Source: Thermoguttaceae bacterium (GTDB lineage Bacteria; Planctomycetota; Planctomycetia; Pirellulales; Thermoguttaceae). Taken from it: a stretch of DNA of 37,931 nucleotides. The stretch lies in NCBI GenBank assembly GCA_029975295.1, contig JARKPK010000042.1, positions 1 to 37,931 on the forward strand. Reading direction: 5' to 3'. A program made the position numbers and the translations under genes. The notes under the pieces are model-generated. The model saw only the letters and a program-made list of their open reading frames with translations. It was not told the origin of the DNA and did not search any database. Each line of letters opens with the position of its first letter. Positions within the stretch are counted from its first letter, which is position 1. Positions 11,069 through 18,661 of this stretch are shown here, piece after piece.

Positions 11069-11941
11069 GTGACGATCAGAACAGGCGGATCGATGACCCT
11101 GTCCGGCGCCCCGAGTCTGAAACGCCGAAGCGTGCTTCCCGGTTTCGGTTTGACGCTGGGATACGCCGTGCTCTATTTGAGCCTGATTGTGCTCATTCCG
11201 TTGTCGGCGCTCTTCTTCAAAACAGCGACAGCCTCCTGGGATCACATCGGGCGCACTCTTTCCGATCCGCGCGTGCTCAATGCGTTTCGGCTGAGCGTCG
11301 GCGCGTCGTTGGCGGCGGCCGCGGTCAACGCCGTCTTCGGCTTGGCCGTCGCTTGGATGCTCGTCCGCTACCGCTTTCCGGGCAAGCGAATCATCGACGC
11401 CTTCGTCGATTTGCCGTTCGCGCTGCCCACGGCCGTTTCCGGAATCGCCTTGACGGCGGTTTACGACCAGAACGGATGGATCGGGCGTTGGTTGTATGCC
11501 GCGGGGATGCCATCGACCAATTCGTCGCTGGGCGTGGCCTTGGCGCTGACATTCATCGGACTGCCGTTCGTCGTCCGCACGTTGCAGCCGGCGTTGGAAG
11601 ATCTCGATCCGGAAGTGGAAGAGGCGGCGGCGAGTTTGGGGGCGGGCCGATTGAGCACGTTTCTCTACGTGATCTTTCCCGCAATTCGGCCGGCGCTGTT
11701 GACCGGGTTCACTCTGGCCTTCGCCCGCGCGCTGGGTGAATACGGATCGGTGATCTTCATCGCCGGCAACATGCCGATGAAAACGGAGATCGTTCCGTTG
11801 GTGATCGTCATGAAGCTCGAACAGTACGACTACACCGGCGCTACGGCGATCGCCGCGGCAATGCTTGTCCTCTCGTTCGTGTTGTTGCTTGCGATCAACG
11901 GCCTTCAGTGGTGGACCGCTCGACATCGAGCGGCAAGGTGA
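11069..11941 (+). CDS. cysT: Sulfate ABC transporter permease CysT (CysU)
   Basis: This 290-residue inner-membrane permease has about six membrane spans. The binding-protein-dependent permease motif EAAASLGAGRLSTFLYVIFPAIRP (residues about 195-218) docks on the ATPase. LPFALPTAVSGIALTAVY and FARALGEYGSVIFIAGN are typical of the CysT subfamily. The GTG at 11069 begins the frame; an ATG at 11093 is a possible later start. It lies 98 bp after the binding protein and 3 bp before the second permease, consistent with one operon and a CysT/CysW heterodimer. Confidence 0.95.
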   Translation: MTIRTGGSMTLSGAPSLKRRSVLPGFGLTLGYAVLYLSLIVLIPLSALFFKTATASWDHIGRTLSDPRVLNAFRLSVGASLAAAAVNAVFGLAVAWMLVRYRFPGKRIIDAFVDLPFALPTAVSGIALTAVYDQNGWIGRWLYAAGMPSTNSSLGVALALTFIGLPFVVRTLQPALEDLDPEVEEAAASLGAGRLSTFLYVIFPAIRPALLTGFTLAFARALGEYGSVIFIAGNMPMKTEIVPLVIVMKLEQYDYTGATAIAAAMLVLSFVLLLAINGLQWWTARHRAAR

Positions 11942-11944
11942 CGC

Positions 11945-12853
11945 ATGCCGGCCCTTTCCTCCCGAACCGCCGCGTCCGCCGCCGCGCGGCCGAAACCGGC
12001 CGCCGACGATCCTCTGTGGGTGAAGCTGCTGGTGAGCTTCGCGGCGCTGTCGTTTCTCGTCGTGTTTCTGGCCGTCCCGTTGGCTGCGGTGTTCGTCGAG
12101 GCGCTTCGCAAGGGTCTGGCGGCTTACTTCGACAGCTTTCGCCATCCCGACGCTTGGGCCGCCATCCGCTTGAGCCTGCTGGTGGCGGGCATCGCCGTTC
12201 CGCTGAACTTGGTGTTCGGGCTGGCGGCCTCGTGGGCGATCGCCAAGTTCGAGTTCCGCGGAAAGAGCGTCTTGATCTCGCTTGTGGACCTGCCGTTTGC
12301 CGTCTCGCCAGTCATCGCCGGGTTGATCTACGTTTTGGTGTTCGGAATGCAAGGGTGGTTCGGCCCCTGGCTGGCGGCGCACAACATCGAAATCATCTTC
12401 GCCGTGCCGGGCGTGGTTTTGGCGACGATCTTCGTCACCTTTCCTTTTGTCGCGCGCGAGTTGATTCCCCTGATGCAAGAGCAGGGAATCGAGGAAGAAG
12501 AAGCGGCCATCCTCCTGGGGGCGAGCGGCTGGCAAACGTTCTGGCGCGTCACTCTGCCGAACGTCAAATGGGGCTTGCTCTACGGCGTCATCTTGTGCAA
12601 TGCCCGAGCCCTCGGCGAGTTCGGGGCGGTGTCGGTGGTTTCGGGGCACCTGCGCGGGCGCACCAACACCATGCCGTTGCACGTGGAGATTCTATACAAC
12701 GAGTACAACGCCGTCGCCGCGTTCTCCGTGGCTTCGCTGCTCGCGCTGCTTGCGCTGGTGACGCTGGTGCTGAAAACCCTTGTCGAAATGCGCATGAAGA
12801 GCCATCAGACAGAGGAGCACGCCGCGCCCGGCGGTACGGGCGCGGGCCGTTGA
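11945..12853 (+). CDS. cysW: Sulfate ABC transporter permease CysW
   Basis: This is the second permease subunit, with 302 residues and about six spans. Key segments are [45 protein letters not shown] (the coupling-helix EAA motif) and [20 protein letters not shown], the last being characteristic of CysW. An Ala-rich N-terminal extension of about 20 residues precedes the first span. The ATG at 11945 lies three bases after the CysT stop, so translation is probably coupled. It pairs with CysT to form the membrane pore for sulfate. Confidence 0.95.
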   Translation: MPALSSRTAASAAARPKPAADDPLWVKLLVSFAALSFLVVFLAVPLAAVFVEALRKGLAAYFDSFRHPDAWAAIRLSLLVAGIAVPLNLVFGLAASWAIAKFEFRGKSVLISLVDLPFAVSPVIAGLIYVLVFGMQGWFGPWLAAHNIEIIFAVPGVVLATIFVTFPFVARELIPLMQEQGIEEEEAAILLGASGWQTFWRVTLPNVKWGLLYGVILCNARALGEFGAVSVVSGHLRGRTNTMPLHVEILYNEYNAVAAFSVASLLALLALVTLVLKTLVEMRMKSHQTEEHAAPGGTGAGR

Positions 12854-12887
12854 CCGGCGCGGCCGGTGCATGCGCCGTTGGGAAATC

Positions 12888-12893
12888 GAGGAG
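12888..12893 (+). promoter_or_regulatory. Ribosome binding site deciding the cysA start
   Basis: GAGGAG lies eight bases before the GTG at 12902. This supports that GTG as the start, rather than the codon further upstream where the open frame begins. Confidence 0.6.
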
Positions 12894-12901
12894 ATCGCTC
12901 C

Positions 12902-13978
12902 GTGAGCATCCAGGTTCGCAACATCACGAAAACGTTCGGCAACTTCGTCGCGCTCGATCGCGTTTCGCTCGACATTCCCGACGGCGAGCTGGTGGCTCTG
13001 CTGGGGCCGTCGGGTTCGGGCAAAACGACGCTGTTGCGGATTATCGCCGGGCTGGAGGGGTTCGATCCGTACGAAGACAGCGAGATTCTGTTTGACGGCC
13101 AAAACGTGGCGCGGCAGAACGTGGGCCGAAGGAAGGTGGGCTTCGTCTTTCAACACTACGCCCTGTTTCGGCACATGACCGTGTTCGAGAACATCGCCTT
13201 CGGGCTGAGGGTGCGTCCGCGCGGCTCGCGCCCGACGCGGTCGCAAATCCGCGAGCGCGTCGGCGAACTGCTCGAACTGATTCAGCTTGAAGGAATCGAA
13301 AACCGCTATCCGGCGCAGCTTTCCGGCGGTCAGCGGCAACGGGTGGCCCTTGCGCGGGCGCTGGCCATTCAACCTCAGGTTCTGCTGCTCGACGAGCCGT
13401 TCGGGGCGCTCGACGCCAAAGTGCGGCTCGGCCTGCGCCGTTGGCTGCGCCGCCTGCACGACGAAATCCATGTGACCAGCGTCTTCGTAACGCACGATCA
13501 AGAGGAGGCGCTGGAAGTGGCCGACCGCGTCGTGGTGATGAACCAGGGACGAATCGAGCAAGTCGGCACCCCCGACGAGGTGTTCCATCAGCCGGCCAAC
13601 GCCTTTGTGATGGACTTCCTGGGAAACGTCAACCTGTTTCGCGGACGCATGGAGGCCGGCCGCGCCGTCTTCGGCGCGCTGGTGTTCGAGCCGCCGCCGG
13701 GCGCGGTCATCGACGGGAACACCGCCCGTTTGCTCGTCCGACCGCACGATCTCGAGATTCACGCTCGGGGCGATGGGCACGTCGGCCTCGAGGCGCGGAT
13801 CACCCGCATCCAGTCGGCCGGTCCGGTCGTGAAGATCGAATTGGCGACCGACTCGAACGAGTCGGTCTTCGTTGAGCTCTCTCACGAGCGATTCCGCCAG
13901 CGCCCGCATGCCGTGGGCGAGTCGGTCGTCGTTGCGCCGCGCGATTCGCGCATCTTCGTCGAAGAATACACGATCTGA
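12902..13978 (+). CDS. cysA: Sulfate ABC transporter ATP-binding protein CysA
   Basis: This 358-residue ATPase powers sulfate import. It contains Walker A GPSGSGKT (residues 35-42), a Q-loop in [20 protein letters not shown], the ABC signature [16 protein letters not shown], Walker [17 protein letters not shown] and the switch histidine in [15 protein letters not shown]. After about residue 235 a regulatory domain with a TOBE-like fold follows ([28 protein letters not shown]), as in CysA. The GTG at 12902 is chosen for its ribosome site and because [12 protein letters not shown] is the normal N-terminus. It closes the four-gene sulfate uptake operon. No sulfate-reduction genes (cysD, N, H or I) are in the window. 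Confidence 0.95.
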   Translation: MSIQVRNITKTFGNFVALDRVSLDIPDGELVALLGPSGSGKTTLLRIIAGLEGFDPYEDSEILFDGQNVARQNVGRRKVGFVFQHYALFRHMTVFENIAFGLRVRPRGSRPTRSQIRERVGELLELIQLEGIENRYPAQLSGGQRQRVALARALAIQPQVLLLDEPFGALDAKVRLGLRRWLRRLHDEIHVTSVFVTHDQEEALEVADRVVVMNQGRIEQVGTPDEVFHQPANAFVMDFLGNVNLFRGRMEAGRAVFGALVFEPPPGAVIDGNTARLLVRPHDLEIHARGDGHVGLEARITRIQSAGPVVKIELATDSNESVFVELSHERFRQRPHAVGESVVVAPRDSRIFVEEYTI

Positions 13979-14075
13979 GACGCGGCTGGGCGGAACGCTG
14001 CCGTTGCCCGCGCCAGGCCGATTCGCCGACGTTCGCTGCGCGACGAGGGGCGCAAAGAAAACGCCCGCGAGCGAC

Positions 14076-14094
14076 CGGCCGGTTGTTCCGGCCG
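14076..14094. terminator. Hairpin between convergent cysA and DUF1559 genes
   Basis: CGGCCGG, loop TTGTT, CCGGCCG form a perfect 7-bp stem in the 176-bp gap between two convergent genes. There is no clear T-tract on either side, so a bidirectional terminator role is only plausible. Confidence 0.35.
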
Positions 14095-14154
14095 CTCCGG
14101 GCGAAACTCATGCGGCTGCGCGGGCCGCGTCAACACAGATTACGCCGTTGCCGA

Positions 14155-15213
14155 TCACCCGCCGCCGTAGCGGGCCATGTACTCGTTCGGGTCGCTGCCG
14201 GCCCGAGTGACGATGAACATCAGCAAGCCCTGATCGACGTTCTTGGCCACGCTGCGCACGCTGCCGTCGCCGAAGGCGCAGTTGATCACGGCGGGGTGGC
14301 GGCTGCTGGGGCCGAACTTCATCTTCATGCCGGTGTCGTACGGCCCGGCGTTGGTGCCGGTGGTCGTCGGCTCGTAGTCCCAACTGAAGTAGGTGATCGG
14401 GTTCGCGTAGTTGGCTTCATCCTCGTACTTGCCGGGGACGAACCCTTGCGGGGCGAAGAAGCTGCCGGCCGTGGTGATCTGAATGTAGTTCACCGTCGAG
14501 GGCAGCGCCACAACGGCGGCCGTCAACCCGTAGGCCCAGTACGAACCGGGCGAGCCGAGCGAACCGTCGTCGGCCGACTCGCAGAGCATCATCGTGTTCG
14601 ACGTGCCGTCAACGTAGTCGCGCAACTTCATCTTGCGGGTCGGGATGACGCCGCCATCGGGATGCAGGTTCTTCGTGCCGTACTTCGGGTTGATCGACGT
14701 GTTCGTGGCATAGAGCAAGCTTTCCTTGTGGGTGGCGCCCATCGCCTTGTAGTTGCTAATGGCGAACCGCTTGTTCGCTTCGTCCACGTACGTCTGGCCC
14801 GAGTAGCTCGGGCACGTGGCCGCGCCCACCCGCGAGGAGAGCGCCACGGTGTTCTGCGTCGGGTCCTTGCTGGCCGGCGCGGTCTTCTTGTCGTCTTCGG
14901 CCTTGATTTGGTCGTACAGCGTCTTCAACTCGAGGCCGGGCAGCAGGTGGTACAAATAGCTGTACCCCAGCGCGTTGGGCGTGCCGGTCGTCACGGTCGA
15001 CATGGCCGCCGGCGGGAACCCGTTCTGTGCGTCGTGGTAGGTGTGCATGGCCAAATCGATCTGCTTGAGATTGTTCACGCAGTTGGCCCGGCGCGCCGCT
15101 TCACGCACCTGTTGGATCGCCGGCAAAAGCAAGGCGATCAGGATCGCGATAATCGCGATCACCACCAGCAGCTCCACCAGGGTGAAGCCGCGCATACGAG
15201 AGCGTTGAATCAT
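14155..15213 (-). CDS. DUF1559 pseudopilin-like protein with H-X9-DG tail
   Basis: This is a 352-residue member of the large planctomycete DUF1559 family. The N-terminus is a type IV pilin-like prepilin signal (RMRGFTLVELLVVIAIIAIL) with the peptidase cleavage site after G and Glu at +5. The conserved family segment QQVREAARRANCVNNLKQI follows. The C-terminus has the exact H-X9-DG motif in SRHPAVINCAFGDGSV, used to recognise this family. The mature protein should be membrane-tethered or assembled outside the inner membrane; its function in planctomycetes is unresolved. The ATG at 15213 is fixed by AGGAGG six bases upstream, although the frame is open to 15351. Confidence 0.93.
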   Translation of the reverse strand: MIQRSRMRGFTLVELLVVIAIIAILIALLLPAIQQVREAARRANCVNNLKQIDLAMHTYHDAQNGFPPAAMSTVTTGTPNALGYSYLYHLLPGLELKTLYDQIKAEDDKKTAPASKDPTQNTVALSSRVGAATCPSYSGQTYVDEANKRFAISNYKAMGATHKESLLYATNTSINPKYGTKNLHPDGGVIPTRKMKLRDYVDGTSNTMMLCESADDGSLGSPGSYWAYGLTAAVVALPSTVNYIQITTAGSFFAPQGFVPGKYEDEANYANPITYFSWDYEPTTTGTNAGPYDTGMKMKFGPSSRHPAVINCAFGDGSVRSVAKNVDQGLLMFIVTRAGSDPNEYMARYGGG

Positions 15214-15734
15214 GGAAACCCTCCTGAACAACAGAAACGAAATAATGAAAAATGATGCCCGCGGCGACCACCGCCGCATTGGACGAACGCCCAGAACAAT
15301 ATATCGATGAAAAGAATAAGAACTGGCGACGGAACACCTCGCGCCCGTCACTTCTATTCTATCGCCCCCGCGCTTCCACGGCGAGTGATCGGTGAGCCCA
15401 CAGCGGAAAAATCGTTGCCGCTATTGGGCTATTCGGATTTCCACCGGCCGACCCGCCAGCGCGACCGCCGCCGAAACGACAAATTCCGCGCTTGATGCGG
15501 GGTGAAACGCCGCAGCCTGCCCGGCCCAATGGCCTCAACCGAGTTGATACCAGCCGAGCGACCATCTGCGTCAATCACCAATGAGAATAGATCTAATTTT
15601 TGTACTCTATTTCAAGAAAAATACAACCCCCCACTAAGGTGCAGGCTCCGATAGCCCGGCGGGCGCTTCGGCGGTTGGTCGCCATGCCATGCGTTGGCCC
15701 GGGGGGATGTTCTCGGTCTTGCCGGCCGAGTCGT
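15214..15734. other. Leader and spacer between cdsA and the DUF1559 gene
   Basis: This 521-bp stretch has no supported gene. Around 15575-15640 it becomes distinctly AT-rich, unlike its surroundings, with T-runs on the minus strand just after cdsA. That part may hold the cdsA terminator and the start of the DUF1559 promoter region. On the minus strand, TTGACG at about 15560 is followed 19 bases later by TATCAA, and a TAGAAT box lies near 15360. Neither is a clean promoter. Confidence 0.35.
15220..15225 (-). promoter_or_regulatory. Strong ribosome binding site of the DUF1559 gene
   Basis: The minus strand reads AGGAGG, six bases before the ATG at 15213, a perfect Shine-Dalgarno sequence. It implies high expression and rules out the longer frame start at 15351. 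Confidence 0.75.
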
Positions 15735-16856
15735 TTAATTTCCCAGCCACATCCGGGTGCAATGGAAGAACACCGGTGCGGCAAAGCAGAGCGAGTCGAT
15801 GCGGTCGAGCACGCCGCCGTGGCCCTCGACCAACGTGCCGTAATCCTTCACGCCGCGATCGCGCTTGATGGCCGACATGGTGATTCCCCCGGCGAAGCCC
15901 ATCAGGGAAACCACGCCCGACATCACGGCCGCCATCCACCACCACACACCCTGAAACGGCGTGGCCCACCACAGCGCGCCGCCGACGAGCATGGCGCTGG
16001 CCGTGCCGCCCAACAAGCCCTCCCAGGTGCGTGCCGCGCTGATCGAAGGAGCAATCAGGTGCTTGCTGGGAACTTGCGCCCAAAGGTACTGGGCCACGTC
16101 GCTCAGTTGGACCATCAGCACGAAGAAGAATAGCAGCCGCGTGTTGCGGTAGGGGTCGCCCTCGCTTTCGACGGCCGGGCCGGCCGGTTTCGCTTCGGCC
16201 GCAGCCGCGTCGGTCCCGCCGGACGCCTCTGCCGATGCGGCCGCTTCGCTGCTGGCGGTCGTTGCCGCAGGCAGGCTGTTGGGGCGCAGCACCAGCAATG
16301 CCGGCGCATGGCTCAGGCAGTAAACGCAGATCAACAGGCCGCACTGGATTTTCGCCGTTCGTTCGAGAAAACGCTTGTAGTCGCCCGAGATGGCGATGCG
16401 GGCGGGAATGAGCAGGAAGGCGTACACGGGAATGAGCACGCTGAACAACTCCTGCCATCCCATGCCCACCAGCACGAACTGCAAGGGGGTGATCAGAAAG
16501 AACACCCAGAACAGGGTGCGGTGGTCGCCGGGGCGGGTCGGGGTCAGCGTGATGAACTCGCGGAGGGCCCAAAACGCGATCAGTCCGAACAGCACCACTG
16601 TGGCGGTTTTGCCGATGAGGAAGGCCGCCGCCAATCCGGAGAAGAGGATGAGCCATGCCCGCACGCGCCGGTGCAGGTTTTCGATAATCCCCGGATCGAG
16701 GCCCAGGTCGGTCCGTCGGCGGAGCACCTGGACGACGATCGACGCGGCGCCCAAGAGCAGCAGCACGCCGCCGACCAGGCCCAGGGTTCGTGCGTCGAGG
16801 ATTGCGAAAACCATCGTTGGGGTCTGCTCGCCTTCAGGCCGCGCCGAGTTGGGCAA
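15735..16856 (-). CDS. cdsA: Phosphatidate cytidylyltransferase (CDP-diacylglycerol synthase)
   Basis: This enzyme converts phosphatidate and CTP to CDP-diacylglycerol, the branch point of phospholipid synthesis, in the inner membrane. The C-terminal signature SAIKRDRGVKDYGTLVEGHG...DRID (about residues 328-354) fits the CdsA pattern fully. About eight membrane spans are visible. At 373 residues it is longer than E. coli CdsA, partly from an Ala/Glu/Pro-rich insertion at about 220-255 between membrane segments. The start is given at 16856; an ATG 14 codons in (16814) is also credible. It follows the acyltransferase plsC by 45 bp, so the two probably form a phospholipid operon. Confidence 0.93.
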   Translation of the reverse strand: MPNSARPEGEQTPTMVFAILDARTLGLVGGVLLLLGAASIVVQVLRRRTDLGLDPGIIENLHRRVRAWLILFSGLAAAFLIGKTATVVLFGLIAFWALREFITLTPTRPGDHRTLFWVFFLITPLQFVLVGMGWQELFSVLIPVYAFLLIPARIAISGDYKRFLERTAKIQCGLLICVYCLSHAPALLVLRPNSLPAATTASSEAAASAEASGGTDAAAAEAKPAGPAVESEGDPYRNTRLLFFFVLMVQLSDVAQYLWAQVPSKHLIAPSISAARTWEGLLGGTASAMLVGGALWWATPFQGVWWWMAAVMSGVVSLMGFAGGITMSAIKRDRGVKDYGTLVEGHGGVLDRIDSLCFAAPVFFHCTRMWLGN

Positions 16857-16901
16857 CGGCGGTGCGTTCGCGGCGGCAGGGGAGTCGCCGCGGGTGTCGG
16901 G

Positions 16902-17525
16902 TCAGTCGTTCTCTTTCAACTTGCGGACGGCTTGGCGCGCCCGCTCCAAAAAGTCGGTTTTCGCCTCGCCCTTTTCCAGCCACATTGGCGGGCCGAACGT
17001 CACGCAGCTTAGCAGCGGGACGGGCAGCACTTCGCCGCGGGGGAGAATACGGTTCATATTGTCGATGTACACGGGGATCAATTCCAGGTCGGGGCGCTTC
17101 TTGCACAGATAGTACAGCCCGCTCTTGAACTCGCCGACTTCCGGATTGATGCCCGTGGCCCTGCCTCCCTCGGGAAAGACGATGATCGAGTACTGCTGGC
17201 CGATCTCGCGGATCATGATGTCCACGGGGCTTTGGTGGACTTTGATTTCGGTGCGATCAATCAAAATGGCGTTGAACAGACGGGTGGCCAGATAGCGGCG
17301 AACGGCGCCGGCGGTCCAATAGTCTTTGGCGGCCACCGGGCGGGTAATCATCCGCACCTCTTGCGGCAGCGACGACCAGATGACGATCGCGTCTAAATGA
17401 CTTGTATGATTGGCAAAATAGACTCGTTGGCAGGTGTCGGGCTGTGAATCGACCCAGCGCACGCTGGCCCCGCTGAGGAACCGGGCCAGCAACGCCAGCG
17501 AGTGTCGGGCCAGGTTGGTGTCCAT
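16902..17525 (-). CDS. plsC: 1-acyl-glycerol-3-phosphate acyltransferase (PlsC-like)
   Basis: This 207-residue acyltransferase has the catalytic NHTSHLD block (H40 and D45, the HX4D motif) and FPEGGR at 117-122, a variant of the glycerol-phosphate-binding FPEGTR. A third block, LIPVYIDNMNRILPRGEV, resembles motif IV. It should transfer a fatty acyl chain to lysophosphatidate, giving the substrate of the cdsA product encoded directly downstream. The FPEGGR change (T to G) is common in PlsC-like paralogues, so acyl-acceptor choice is less certain. No strong membrane span is visible, so it is probably peripheral. Confidence 0.85.
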   Translation of the reverse strand: MDTNLARHSLALLARFLSGASVRWVDSQPDTCQRVYFANHTSHLDAIVIWSSLPQEVRMITRPVAAKDYWTAGAVRRYLATRLFNAILIDRTEIKVHQSPVDIMIREIGQQYSIIVFPEGGRATGINPEVGEFKSGLYYLCKKRPDLELIPVYIDNMNRILPRGEVLPVPLLSCVTFGPPMWLEKGEAKTDFLERARQAVRKLKEND

Positions 17526-17868
17526 GCACGGCTCACGGCCTACCGAAGGAGAATCGGGTTCATCGTAACCGGGGCGGTGGGCGCTGCCAAGCCCTTGCAG
17601 GCCCGCGGCAACTGTGCCATGATACGTGTTTTGCCGTTTTCGCCCGGCGATTGCTCCTGGGAGCGCCCGGCTGACGCCTCTGGAAATGGATCGAGCGGCT
17701 AGGCCTACGGACAGCAGGCCGGTTTGTCGGGAAGAACAGGCAAACCGCCTCGGTCGGTTGTTCTCCCGCCGGTCGGGAGCGGCCGGCGGCGATGCTGCCG
17801 GTTGAGAGCCGGCCTGGGTTCCCCGAGGATCAATCGAGGCGAAGCGACGGCACGGAGACGCGACGACT
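17526..17868. other. Divergent intergenic region between plsC and hisA
   Basis: This 343-bp gap should hold promoters for both directions. Two inverted repeats precede hisA: AGAACA at 17733-17738 with TGTTCT at 17759-17764 (with an inner ACCG/CGGT pairing), and CCGCCGG at 17766-17772 with CCGGCGG at 17783-17789. Back to back, they could form tandem hairpins in the hisA leader. I recognise no known riboswitch and place no promoter. Confidence 0.35.
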
Positions 17869-18606
17869 GTGGAAGTTTGGCCTGCAATCGACCTCCGCGG
17901 CGGACGGTGCGTCCGGTTGCGGCAAGGCGACTACCGACAGGAAACCGTCTTCGCCGAGGACCCGGCGGCCATGGCGCGGCATTGGGTGTCGCACGGGGCG
18001 CGGCGGCTCCACTTGGTCGATTTGGACGCGGCGCGCGACGGCCAGGGGGCCAACGCCGGCGCGGTTCGGGCCATCTTGGCCGCAGTCAACGTGCCCTGCC
18101 AGCTCGGCGGCGGCATCCGCGACGAAGCGACCATCCAACGCTGGCTCGATGCGGGCGTGGCCCGGCTGGTCGTGGGAACCAAGGCCGTCAAGGAGCCGCA
18201 GTGGCTGCGCGACATGGCGCGGCGCTATCCGGCCCGATTGGTGCTTGGCATCGATGCCCGCGATGGTTGGGTGGCTACCGACGGTTGGCTGCAAACCAGC
18301 CGGCTGGCGGCGACCGACTTGGCGCGGCAGTTCGCCGAAGAGCCGTTGGCCGCCGTGGTGTACACCGACATCGCCACCGACGGGATGATGGCTGGGCCGA
18401 ACGTGGCGGCCATGGCCGAGATGCAGCGGGCGGTGCCGTTGCCGGTGGTCGCCTCGGGCGGGGTGGCTTCGGCGGGCGATGTCGCCCGGCTGGCCGGCGT
18501 GCCCATGGCCGGCTGCATTATCGGCCGCGCGCTCTACGAAGGCGCGTTGACCCTGCCGGACGCCTTGGCCGCCGCGGGCGAAACGGCCCCCGGCCCCGCC
18601 GGATGA
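17869..18606 (+). CDS. hisA: Phosphoribosylformimino-5-aminoimidazole carboxamide ribotide isomerase
   Basis: HisA catalyses the Amadori isomerisation of ProFAR to PRFAR, the fourth step of histidine synthesis. This 245-residue beta/alpha-barrel has the N-terminal catalytic Asp8 in PAIDLRGG and the second Asp129 in LGIDARDG. The phosphate-binding loops are QLGGGIRDE and VASGGVAS, and the late segment is VYTDIATDGMMAGPN. The start is GTG at 17869, with GGAG eleven bases upstream. No other his gene is in the window; the next gene, 55 bp on, encodes an EF-G-like GTPase. A HisA/PriA dual role cannot be excluded by eye. Confidence 0.95.
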   Translation: MEVWPAIDLRGGRCVRLRQGDYRQETVFAEDPAAMARHWVSHGARRLHLVDLDAARDGQGANAGAVRAILAAVNVPCQLGGGIRDEATIQRWLDAGVARLVVGTKAVKEPQWLRDMARRYPARLVLGIDARDGWVATDGWLQTSRLAATDLARQFAEEPLAAVVYTDIATDGMMAGPNVAAMAEMQRAVPLPVVASGGVASAGDVARLAGVPMAGCIIGRALYEGALTLPDALAAAGETAPGPAG

Positions 18607-18661
18607 CCGGCCCGATCCCATACGCATATCTTCATTCGAGACAAAACCAAGGACACGAACG

